In this document: piece by piece, positions 49,401-64,000 of the stretch
How positions within the stretch are numbered: position 1 is the first letter of the stretch
Layout: each line of letters opens with the position of its first letter
NCBI GenBank assembly: GCA_030248215.1
Contig: JASANG010001883.1
Location: 1-64,000 of the forward strand
Origin: Enoplolaimus lenunculus
Taxonomy: Eukaryota > Nematoda > Enoplea > Enoplida > Thoracostomopsidae
Direction: 5' to 3'
Length of the DNA stretch: 64,000 nucleotides
Translations under genes and position numbers: made by a program
Notes under the pieces: model-generated
Databases searched by the model: none
What the model saw: only the letters and a program-made list of their open reading frames with translations
What the model was told of the DNA's origin: nothing

Positions 49401-50122
49401 ATAGACGTACTTCTTGATGCCATCTATGCTGCGATTGCTCTTTGATTTTGAAATTTCAACTGGAGTATTAAAAATAATTGTTATAAGAATAAATTGTTTC
49501 TTGTTATTAGTATTGTGATCGCCACAAAAGACCGGTTATCAAGCCAACATTCGAATCTACGGAGCATTACGAAACGCCTGCAGCTCATAACAAGTATGTA
49601 CGGCATATTTTATACAAATAGAGTACTTCTTGTAATGAGTACTCATAGCTGAAGTCCAATCAGAGTTTGAATTCCAGCAATCCAATTCATATTAAAAATG
49701 TTTTTTCAGTTTTGAGACGGGTGTAAAGTTTGCATGAACAAATAATAAAAACCAGACATTAGTTGTGGTAAAAACACGTTTCATTAGAATTTTCGATAAA
49801 TCTATTTTTTGAAAGTGTACGCGCATTGCATACATATGCCGTCACATACGACGGAAACGCAACACGCGCTCTAGTATAATATTCTGTGCAAGTCATATTT
49901 AGAAATGTAACATTATTAATGCTTAAAAGTCATCGCAAACTTTGGTATTACATACTGCTTGCGTTTGTATTGCAATATATTATTTTGTTTTTTAAAGAAA
50001 AATACCCCACACTCAACAATTTAATGCAGAAAATTCACATGAAAAAACGACGTGATACAATTGTGGTTGGACTTGTGGTTGCCTTATGTTTATTTTTAAT
50101 GTTTATTTACGCCATGCATTGA
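46414..50122 (+). CDS. GOSR1: Golgi SNAP receptor complex member 1 (GS28), Qb-SNARE
   Basis: Seven exons: 46414-46664, 47063-47141, 47556-47758, 48444-48515, 49239-49268, 49511-49593 and 49998-50122. All joins keep frame with GT...AG borders, giving 280 residues from the first in-frame ATG (human GS28 is about 250). Family landmarks in order are DLRKQARHLEND, SPLLSS, LTEVNDRMAEF, HTLRRHRDILGDYSNEFKRT, LLKEHEHIS, the SNARE stretch with zero-layer glutamine Q224 (RLSSQHSNL), KKYPTLNNLMQKIHMKKRRD and a C-terminal membrane anchor (about 260-280). The protein acts in ER-Golgi and intra-Golgi vesicle fusion with the syntaxin-5 complex. The start is unsure: roughly the first 40 residues have no family counterpart, in-frame ATGs occur at 46414, 46423 and 46447, and a small upstream exon joining just before GATCTGCGT is possible. 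Confidence 0.93.
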
Positions 50123-52512
50123 AACAACGCGACTCCGTTTTGATGTTGTCTGGATGCGATACCGGCTATGAAGAGGTCCTGGTCTGGCTACAGCGATAAG
50201 AAAGTAAAGCTTAGTCACGTTAATTTGAGTCGGTCGTAGATGTTTTGCATGAACAGTAGCCGACTATCTTGTCGCATCTTGGTTGTAATGTATTCTTTGT
50301 GGTTTGCAATGCATTGTTAACATTTTTGTAGTAACAATCTGCGTGTGAAATTTGCAGAAACGAACACTTTACAGGATGCTTTAGATTTAAGCATTTTTGG
50401 TTGTTATAGAAATTCAGCTGCACTTTACAGTCCTATTTGTGGGCTAGGCATCAGGGTAAAGGTGATTTCGAATCGTCGTCGAAACTGGGCTTCAAAAATT
50501 GTATAAAACTTGACGCACCTATTTGGAAAACCAGGTCATTAGTAGGTAATAGCAAAACGTGTGAAATTTTAATATATAGAAACTTGAAATAATTAAAACA
50601 TCGATGAGTTCTAGGACCACAAATGCCCAAGTTTGAGACCAGTGTTTCGATCAATCCATACAATTGGTGTTTTTGAACCTTGCTGGTTTTGTCTTTTTTA
50701 AGAAAGAATCTGATTCCCAACCTTCAATTTTTGCCGAGTCTGACATAGAATCCGACATTCCGTTGCCACCCTGCTAGACACCCGTACGTTAATGGTAGTA
50801 CGCAAATAGTGTATAACATCAGTCTAGAAGGTTAGGAATAGCTATAGCCCTTCCTCCTTTACTTTTTAAAGTTTATTTACACAACGCGTTCTGGAGGTCT
50901 AGAAATCAGTTTGTTTTCATTGTTATTTTCATTCTATTGAACTTTTAAAATTTAAGGTATTCATAGCTTGCAAGGTTTTTTGGTGTCCACGATTTAGCGT
51001 TAGACGCTTCTTTATGTACACAAACCTTGTAAGGATTTCATTGAGCGTGTACGTTTGTGTATGTACTTCAGTGTATGTACTTCAGTGGTTGGATTTTAAA
51101 GTTTCGAAAATCTGCGTTGATATTTTTATATCGGGTTTGGACTTAATCATCTTGCCATCAGCAAAGATCGCCGGTGATTTGCACTTAACTGAAAGCTTAC
51201 TAGATACAACAAAATTTCAAACCGGACTAATTAAAGCACTGGACTTTTGGTTTTTCAACGCTCGCTGATTAACAGTTAATAGCGTATCTTTTTCCCCTTC
51301 ACTAAAGGTTTGACGTGGGTCAAACGGTCAATTTCTTACCCATGTGATACAAATCTTTACCCGCGCGTATACCCATGGCTAAAATTCTTTACCCGACGCT
51401 GGTGACAGAGGTAGTTAATAAGGCTGATTCATTTGCATTAATTACATAGCAAGCTAAATAGTAGTTTGTAAAAAAGTAAATGGAATAAATGAATGTAAAA
51501 AGAACGACAGTGTACGGCGAATTATTGGAACAAACGGAAATAGTAAATTTGATACCATGTGTCAAGTTTGTACATGTTTTATTGCCATAGTTCGGTTAAT
51601 AGTGAGCGTAAGGTAAATGGGTGTTTATTCTTTGTATATACAATCTTGTAGACGTATGTTCGGTATGCAACGCTGCCAGGATGTATTTAATAAGGTGGGA
51701 CTATATTTAAACATGTTATATTCGTTTATCTTAATATTGTATATATCTAAATAAATTTGCAAATAACTGTATATATTAGTAATTGAGCGGATAACTAATT
51801 TTCGTGAAACAGTTAGATCTAGTTTCCGGACAACAAGAGTCATGTAATTTAGAAATTGTCACTTATTTTTGTACTTTTAGCAAGGTAAATTTCATTTTTG
51901 AAAGAATCATTTTATGCAGTGCTATTTTCACCTGCTTAACGGTTAATTTTGACAAATTTATAGAAATATATAAATTTAGCAGGATAGAACAGGACTCTGT
52001 CCCTCGCCCCAACCGAAAATCAACCTTCGGTTGCGGTAAAATTTTTGCCGGAGGTTCAAGCAATTTCTACCTAATTTAATATCCCGGGTTGCACCTTGAA
52101 CTTTAGAACTTAAATCTCAAAATAGACATACTTATTGGCTTACGCTTCCTATAGTCCGCATATTCAAATTGTCTAATCGAGCTCAAAACATTGATTTTCA
52201 GGGTGTTACTGTATATCTGTTTTCGGCAAAAATCGATGTCTGTATTCGTTCAAGAGAACGCAAAATATGCTGTTACGCTCAAAATTAGTTATAAACGAGA
52301 AATGAAGGTTACGAAATTCATTCCAAATCTTAAAAATTTCGATGCATCCGCAATTTTTCTTTGAAATTTTTGAAAGTGATGAATTTATGCACACCTTAAT
52401 TGTGTTGGCAGAAGAAATATTTTTTAAACTTTTATACTTCAATATCTATTTTCCGTTTTCGTTATTTTTTCACTATAAGTTTCCGAATACTGTCCGTTTA
52501 CACCCATTCGAT
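50123..52512. other. Intergenic between convergent genes, no gene seen
   Basis: GOSR1 and the zinc-finger gene converge on this interval. Only short AT-rich open frames occur. Around 51980-52098 there is a decayed hAT-like fragment ending in GGGTTGCACCTTG. Confidence 0.55.
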
Positions 52513-52518
52513 TTTATT
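52513..52518 (-). terminator. Candidate polyadenylation signal of the zinc-finger gene
   Basis: AATAAA on the minus strand about 100 bp beyond the stop codon at 52616-52618. Such hexamers are common in AT-rich DNA; position is the only support. Confidence 0.35.
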
Positions 52519-52615
52519 AATTTTCGTGTTTACCTTGTGACTGTATGAAATTATGTCTTTAAGTCACCTATGTTATCATATCTCGAAATATTGAGACAGT
52601 TGATTTTCCTAATCT

Positions 52616-57445
<4,830 letters not shown>

Positions 57446-57633
57446 GATACTGAATTTGACAGTTGATCAGACTATATTGCATCCATGCCAATTCAAAGAA
57501 GTGAAAAAATTTTATGAAAAATGGCAAGGTTTCTCCTATCTTGCAAATTTTGCTATCAGATTGCATTTAGCTTCTCACTCGCGTCGCTTGCGAGAATTCA
57601 TTCATCAGCATATGTTATATATTGGCCCTGTGA

Positions 57634-57825
57634 ATGTTTCACCGTTTTGGATCAACTGTGGCACTCTTGTTGATTTTGTTCCTCATCGTTTTATTCGATT
57701 TGGAAAAAGTGTTCTCTTGGATTTTTACCGTACTGTATTTTTGGTATCTGGTAGAAAATGCTAAAAAACTATATATACCAGTCTTGGTTATACCAGATCT
57801 GGACTACAAGCCGATGAATAAATAA
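57634..57825 (+). CDS. Candidate 63-residue membrane micropeptide (unrecognised)
   Basis: A short frame running divergently from the Glass-like gene, with its ATG 189 bp from that gene's start. It reads as a basic-aromatic N-terminus, a strongly hydrophobic run (VALLLILFLIVLF, about residues 9-21), a second aromatic-rich hydrophobic stretch (IFTVLYFWYLV, about 30-40) and a polar end PDLDYKPMNK. A polyadenylation-type AATAAATAAA overlaps the stop codon, as in a compact transcript end. It could instead be the last exon of a longer plus-strand gene, or chance. I do not recognise the sequence and assign no function. Confidence 0.3.
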   Translation: MFHRFGSTVALLLILFLIVLFDLEKVFSWIFTVLYFWYLVENAKKLYIPVLVIPDLDYKPMNK

Positions 57826-60800
57826 AGCCTAACAGCTAATTTTTTTATAATAAATCTATTAAATGTTGCGTCGTATAAGTAAAATTTTTGGACTTATTTT
57901 TTAACTTAGAAAAAGTTTTGAATTGTTGTCTATAACTCCTTCTCGCATAGAAGTATATGCGCAGTGTTCAACAATTAAATAATGGAAATAAAAGGTTAAT
58001 GGCAAATTTTTCAATTGCTATCTATAATAGAATACATTAATATATAAATTTTAATAAAGTAAATCATCTACTGTAGTGATCCGAATTAGAGAGGGGACTG
58101 ATATTTATTTGGCCTCTCCATGGGACACCCCCTGTTATTCGGTTACGGACTGTTGTTTATTTTCAACCCGCCATCCGCCACCCTTCGCTACTGATATTTA
58201 TCCGGTGTTGCTACTATCCATTGAATTAAACGTTGTTTGCCTTGCATCAAAAGTTTGAGCGATAATACAAAGTTATACTTTGGAATATTACTTTCAAAAC
58301 TTAAGTACGCTTTAAAGCTTCGAACTCAAATTTATTTGGTCCTGGAATTTGGGTTTAGGGACTCTATCCGCTTACGGACTCTTATTAAGAATACGGACTC
58401 CTATTGATTGGGACTCAAAAGGAGGACCCCCTCTTATTACCCCTCTTACTGGGGTCACTACAGTATTTGACAAAATTGAAATGTTTCAAACTAGTCTTTT
58501 TGAGGCTGCGAAGTCAAATTTCTAAATACCCAATGCGATAAAATAAAATTCTGCTTGCGGTTCTGATTCATACTTATAAACTTTAGGTATTTCAAAATTA
58601 TGGTTAAATTCAAATACAAAACAATTAGTGCATATATATTAAATAGCTAAATACAAGGTTGACTATTAATACCTGTGATATTCGAGCAAATTATACTTTT
58701 AAACGCGTCTTTAACCGAATATTTCTCCGCCTTAAAGCTTAAAACAGCTCCTCAGCTCATCATAGGCGTAGCTTTTGTTTCCGTTAGCTTTCTCTCTCAA
58801 TTAAACAAAAGGCTTCAAATAATTAAAATATAACAGCAAAGCGGCGTTAATATATATTTGTGCGATTGAAATTTTTTGACGTCAATTTGAGCTTGAAGTT
58901 ATATATTTAATATACGAACTCCGAGTTCGATAAACAGTCAGCATGACTCGAGATATTTTATTAGGAATCAAAAAATTTCACTTAGGGTTCATTGTATTAT
59001 GGATATATAGCGCTTTTGTCTACTATCCCAACATTATAAGGTTATGGTTTAAGTCTTAAACATACTTTTGTAATCCTAAGTTTAAACGTAAATAGGAGAA
59101 ATGTAGATACAACTGTCAAATTTTATAAATACTGCCTTGTGATTTCAGTATTTTTGTGACAAATATTTTAGTCATAATTGATGCATAGTGTACCACGTAT
59201 ATTTGGAAATGCTAGTTTTGCAAATATTGCAACCACTTTGACCAGTAACAACTTTTTAGAAAGGTAAAGTGCAGTATTTTATGTTCTACCTTTAACCGGA
59301 TGCAGTTTACTGTAGCGCCAAGTTGGAGGCATATATTATGCGTTCATAAAATAAATTCAAAATCTTTATATTATTTCACTTATTGCCTATTTTAAAAATT
59401 TAGTTATAAATCAGTTGTATTGTACTAGATCTAGAGACAATTTCTCCAGATGTACAAAACAAACTATGCTGGTCAAAACTTACGTCTGTCGTGAGCATGG
59501 GTTACCTTCTGGATAGATTGGCGGTTCCGTTCAATCTTCACCTCAGTATAATAAACAGTCGTCGATTTCACAGTTGATTAACTTTCATGATTCGACGCTC
59601 CTTAACTGTGTGCCTTATTTTAATTCATTTTATATGTTGTACTGTAGATTTTTAATGTTTACATTGACTTAGTATTAGAAGATGCTTTGATTGAGGAATA
59701 GCAGTCGGATTACTGTAAGATTGAAATTGAAAACCAATCGACCATAATGTTGTCGAAGGACTACCGTTTAGGGATTCAAACTGACTCAAAAGCGGCAATA
59801 ATTGAGTAACAAGGGCGTGCGTATGAAAGCACAGGCGTCGTCGGAAAACCTAACTTTGAATTTTTTAGCTATTGTAAAATCCCAAATCTTTCGGTGGGGA
59901 GTCGAGTTCGAGGTTGGCCGTGTCTTGGCGCGCTCGAGTTAGCTGCGAAGCCAAACTTTCGAGCTTTTATTACGACAACCTATATTTTTTGAAACAATGT
60001 AGTGAATCTGGTTGAATCGTAGGTTATCTAGGCACTAGTTGAAAAATATCGCAAGCAAAACGAACGAGAAGGCAGAAACACTGTTGTTCGAATACGTGAG
60101 TCAAAGTCCAGCTCGGAGTGTGTCCGTAGGATTTGATTATAGCTGAATAAATTCTATATGGCTTGGCAACGGAGAGTTAAAAAAGACCGCGAACGAATCG
60201 CTTCATCAAAGCGAAAAGAGGCCAGAGGCATGTTTTGATCTCAAACATTTCAAACCAGTTTAGTTTATAATCCTTTGGAATTCATAAAATTGATTCGGTT
60301 CGTCAGCGCCGGGACAACCTTGGCGTTCGCGGAGCGCTAACGATGGCAGCGTCCGCAAACAGAATCTAGCTCTCAAACAAAGCCAAACTAGTAAAACTGT
60401 ATACAAAACACATTCGGTACTGAAATCTGTTAGTAACATTCGTCACTCTTTATGTATGTTCCGAAACTCGTTTTAAAATTTTTGCGCAGTGACTTGCTGA
60501 AGAGAACATATATCAACTGGAGTTTACTGGTCATATGGCTCACGGCAGGTCAAAACTTTGCAATTTAAGCCAATCAACAAAACTGAAAACCCATGTTTTT
60601 TAAAATATCTTGCGATTCGGTGTTCTTTGTTTCACTTTAAACTTAACTCAAGCAGTCTTGTCCCGTTTCTTTAGTGCACTCTTTCTTTAAACAAAAATAG
60701 CTCGTGAAAACTCATATAGCCCAACTAAAATATTTGCCAATTTTAGGGGACTAAAGCCTTTCCCAACACTCTCTGTGTCATCAGTCTAACCACGGGGGGC

Positions 60801-61404
60801 AGGTTGCCGTTTCCCGTTACAGCTGACCACAAAAAATAACTTGAGTTTATGCAGGCAAAACATGCAGTCTATCCGATGTATTACGTCTGCACATTGTCGT
60901 TGCACATTTATATGCATGCAAATTTCTGTAGAGCCATCTGCTTAAGCACGACATTGCTGAGCCGAGGTCGCGAATAAATTTCTTTGTCGCCATTTTTTCA
61001 AGTTTTATATCCATGCTATGGTTAGTTTGATTATGGGTCAAATATGCGAATAGTTCCCGTATCGCGTGAAAAACTCAAGAATCCGGGGGTCTCTAACCGT
61101 TACATGTTGTCTAGAGAGTTTCAAAAGCAGTGCATTCATTTTATTGCAATAACGGTCCGTGTCAATTTAAGGGGCGTGCCCATTGATAGACGGAGAGGCT
61201 AATACGCCTATGTTTAGAAGTATATACGATAAGGTTTTTGTTTAAGCTTAGGCTTAGCAGGCAGGCCTTTATAGTTACCATAGGCAACAAATACTAACGG
61301 CATATTATATTGCAATACTCGCCTGTCTATAAGTACAGGTTCTGAACCAAGATCTACCCAGATCCCTTGATAAGAATTACGTCACTGCAGCATTTGAATT
61401 TGTT
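57826..61404. other. Intergenic, no gene seen
   Basis: Contains the TA-flanked MITE at 58071-58463; otherwise unremarkable AT-rich DNA without supported exons. A minus-strand AATAAA at 61140-61145 could serve as polyadenylation signal for the transporter gene, about 260 bp past its stop. Confidence 0.5.
58071..58463. mobile_element. TA-flanked MITE, CTGTAGTGACCC family
   Basis: 393 bp, ends CTGTAGTGATCC and GGGTCACTACAG, flanked by TA on each side (58069-58070 and 58464-58465). The right part is rich in repeated GGACTC words. A second copy lies at 63137-63555. TA targets suggest Tc1/mariner-type mobilisation. The longest open frame (60 codons) is not conserved between copies. Confidence 0.85.
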
Positions 61405-62761
61405 CTAGGGTTTATCAAATTTCTCGTTCACAATCGGCAGCCTGCTTCCTGCGATTGAAAACGCTCCCATGTTACGGATACGTTCTGCCGCTGCGAGTAC
61501 GTTTAAGCTTAGCGATCGACTCAACGTCAACGATGCCCTCGTCGTTGGCGTTGCGTTCGATCGTCCAATGTCATCATTGACGTTAATGACGTCATCTAAC
61601 GTTGTTGATATCTCCATGGCGTCATGTTTGCTAAATTTGACACGTCGTGACGGTATGTCAAACACGCTTTGACGTTCACGATATTTAGCGATGGAGTATC
61701 CAATACATCCAGCGACGTTTAGGGCAAGTCCAATAAGTTGGCGCGTGGGGAAATATGCGTCTTGAAGCCAATACAATGACGTTACTACGCCAAGCATGGT
61801 TTGAATCACAGCTTTTAAACTGCCAACAATTGTTGTCGTCAATGCACATGTATATGTTGTCGTCATCACTGCGCCAAATTGACACGCAATACTTAGCACA
61901 ACGATACCAGTGAACAACGCAGCGATTGCAGCACGATTGTGATACTGGATGTCGGCGTGTGCTATATCGTTGCCTTTACTTCCGGCGGGGTAGGGAAGCG
62001 CATCGTGTGCGGGAAGACCGAGGTATAAGTGGTGCAGTTCGGCCATTTCTTGACTCCAAAAATCGATTGTGATTAAAATAAATATCGATAAAAAATTATT
62101 GATGTACAGTAGGGTGGCTACTGAATAGGTGGACGCTCGCATCTCAACGAGGGTATGCTGAAGCGACTGGAAAATGACACTGATCATTGCGTTGCGGTAA
62201 GCCAGCCATGGCACGTCGTTGCCAGTGAAACCTGTAAAACAATGTAGAAATGTTGTTTTGGTAAACCATTCAGGTGGCGTTATTCCATGCGGAAGCGAGA
62301 CCATGTATTTTTAAGCGAAACTATTGCTTGAACGCTCACAAAACCATTGGGAAGCACAAAAATGCTATGCCAGAGATATATAAAATTATATGGCCAATTT
62401 TCTTGGAGAAATCAAATAAAATGATAGTAAAATATTTTTTCTCATATACCATGAACGTTCTTGTTCTCACTATTAATTTTACAGGTTAGCTGAAAACTAA
62501 CTAGCACAAACGGCTCCAGCGGTGAGAATACAAACCGATACAACAACAGTGCGACTGGGCGTCGGTTTTCCAAGAATTACCATTCCCATTGCCAAGTTGA
62601 CCACTGGGACAAGACGTTTGATGGCGCCGTACATTGGTATGTTCAGGCCGGACAGTGAGCTTAGGGCCGCCACCGATTGGACACAGTACGAAACGCTTAT
62701 TGGAAGGACTTGAACGCACGCGTCTATGGTAATGTTGTCAACTTTGATTCGACGGGTTAAT
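61405..62761 (-). CDS. SLC35-family nucleotide-sugar transporter, 3' part
   Basis: Two exons on the minus strand, 62761-62502 and 62231-61405, join in frame (A|GTTAGT ... TTACAG|GT) and encode the last 360 or so residues to the stop. The first exon has the family core: LPISVSYCVQSVAALSSL, then GLNIPMYGAIKRLVPVVN and a membrane helix ending TAGAVCAS. The second continues with helices around YSVATLLYINNFLSIFILI and AVMTTTYTCALTTTIVGSLKAV, ending in GLALNVAGCIGYSIAKYRER, typical of the SLC35D/GDP-mannose-transporter group. Such proteins exchange nucleotide sugars for nucleoside monophosphates across Golgi or ER membranes. The cytosolic tail of about 75 residues is longer than usual. The first base of the first exon completes a codon from a missing upstream exon; I could not find it before 64000. 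Substrate cannot be assigned. Confidence 0.85.
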
Positions 62762-64000
62762 CTGAAAATTTTTTGACACATATAAATGAATAAATTAAAG
62801 TGTTAAATATGACAGATAGCAAAGTGACACTTTGCTAACAATTATGACAACTTTGAAACACTATGAATTAACCCGTTTACATCAATGTTTTGCAAGCCAC
62901 CGGTTTTTGGAAACCGTCTGTAGCTTCCGGACAGTATTACAGGTAGCTAAAAATGTGAAATGGGCCAACTGGAATCCTACTTAATGCCCCCCATAAACCC
63001 ACCAGCTAGAAGTGGCTCACCATAAAAGGGCCCTCCATTGGAAGACAAAATCATTTTTGAAAACTAAACTGAATTCATAAATTGAGTACAAAACATTCAA
63101 ACCGAGACGGACAGAAAAAGTCGGGAATTTCCTGTACTGTAGTGACCCGAATAAGAGGAGGGACTGATATTTATTTGGCCTCTCCAGAGGGTACCCTTCC
63201 TTTTTATTCGGTTACGGACTGTTATTTATTTTCAACCCACGCTCCGCTGCCCTTCGTTACTGATATATATCCGGTACTGCAGTTATCCGTTGAATTAAAC
63301 GTTTATTTGCCTTGTGTCAATCACTTGGGCGATAATACAAGGTTATACTTAGGAATGTACTTTCAAAATTTAAGTACGCTTTAAAGTTTCGAACTCAAAT
63401 TATTTGATCTTGGAGACATTTATCATTTATGGACTCTAATTAGGGTTTAGGGACTCTATCCGCTTACGGACTCTTTAGGGATACGGACTCGATTCGGACT
63501 CAAAACGGGAACCCCCCTTTTATTACCCCTCCCCCTCTTATTCGGGTCGATACAGTAAGTTCGACGGACCCGTATACTTCAAGCTCGCTAACGAGCGTTT
63601 ATTGACACTAAACGAGTAACACACTAGTAACCACCTGTAATAATATGAGTAGGGACTCGGAGGGCTACCTCACGGACACGAATCTGAATAGATACGTGGT
63701 CGGATCGAATAGAGTCAATTTAGACGCTCCAAAGCCGAAAAATTCACGTAATCATGGGAAGCTAAGAAATTATAATACATACACAAAAACACTTGCAATT
63801 TGTGAAAACACGACATTTTAGAGATCCAAAAAGATCAGAACTAATTCTCTGGCTGGCTACCGATCCGAGGTATCCAAATGTGCAAATTACTGCAATTTGC
63901 ATATTCGGTATCCTGCCGAAACAAGTTTACGCCTCCGCGTAAGCAAAACGATAAGTTCCAAATAGAAAGCGCATTCCGCGCTAATACATCGATCTGGGAT
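62762..64000. other. Upstream of the transporter exons; only a MITE recognised
   Basis: The gene's 5' exons should lie at higher coordinates. I searched the minus strand by eye for a further SLC35-like membrane exon with a matching splice donor and found none; they may lie beyond the window. The MITE at 63137-63555 occupies a third of this stretch. Confidence 0.5.
63137..63555. mobile_element. TA-flanked MITE, CTGTAGTGACCC family
   Basis: 419 bp, ends CTGTAGTGACCCGAATAAG and CTTATTCGGGTCGATACAG, flanked by TA (63135-63136 and 63556-63557). It is homologous along its whole length to 58071-58463 in the same orientation. It lies upstream of the transporter exons, probably within an intron of that gene. 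Confidence 0.87.

Noticed and set aside
59480-59590. Possible minus-strand exon ending in a CAGAAG|GTAACC-type donor
   Set aside because: A short frame with a plausible donor exists, but no credible acceptor or homology; it could be an untranslated exon of the Glass-like gene, which sequence alone cannot show.

Overview
The window looks like AT-rich nuclear DNA from an invertebrate animal with a transposon-packed genome. Genes are split by short introns with strong TTTTCAG/TTTTAG acceptors, and most of the sequence is non-autonomous DNA transposons (MITEs), foldback structures and minisatellites. Many MITEs carry internal arrays of TTAGGC, the hexamer known as the telomere repeat of nematodes. 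Together with the intron style this makes a nematode plausible, but that is inference, not proof. I saw no rRNA, bona fide tRNA, CRISPR, bacterial operon, retroviral or Polinton-like signal.

Layout. 1-9.0 kb: gene-free; old hAT-like fragments, then a 3.3-kb foldback element (1769-5051) whose arms are inverted minisatellite arrays, then an 868-bp MITE (7697-8564). 9.3-11.5 kb: a two-exon, membrane-anchored FkbM-type methyltransferase gene. 17.1-19.4 kb: its paralogue in the same orientation, with a frameshifted 3' end. The two are nearly identical from an asparagine microsatellite through most of exon 2 and diverged on both sides. 12-16.7 kb: several MITEs with readable target-site duplications (TSDs), including a TTAA-flanked element carrying a tRNA-like pol III module. 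20.1-23.7 kb: a near-perfect 3.5-kb palindrome. 23.7-46 kb: a gene desert of MITE copies and fragments.

46.4-50.1 kb (+): a seven-exon GOSR1/GS28 Golgi Qb-SNARE gene, with joins that keep frame throughout. 52.6-57.4 kb (-): a six-exon, 840-residue transcription factor with asparagine- and glutamine-rich N-terminal sequence and five C-terminal C2H2 fingers resembling Drosophila Glass. A possible 63-residue membrane micropeptide lies divergently just upstream (57634-57825, +). 61.4-62.8 kb (-): the last two exons of an SLC35-type nucleotide-sugar transporter whose 5' exons were not found.

GOSR1, the SLC35-like transporter and the FkbM enzymes all fit the secretory pathway, but they are not an operon and I infer no co-regulation. 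The most distinctive system is the repeat set: telomere-motif MITEs with 8-bp TSDs that share their terminal sequence with the foldback element. All exon joins and element borders were worked out by eye.
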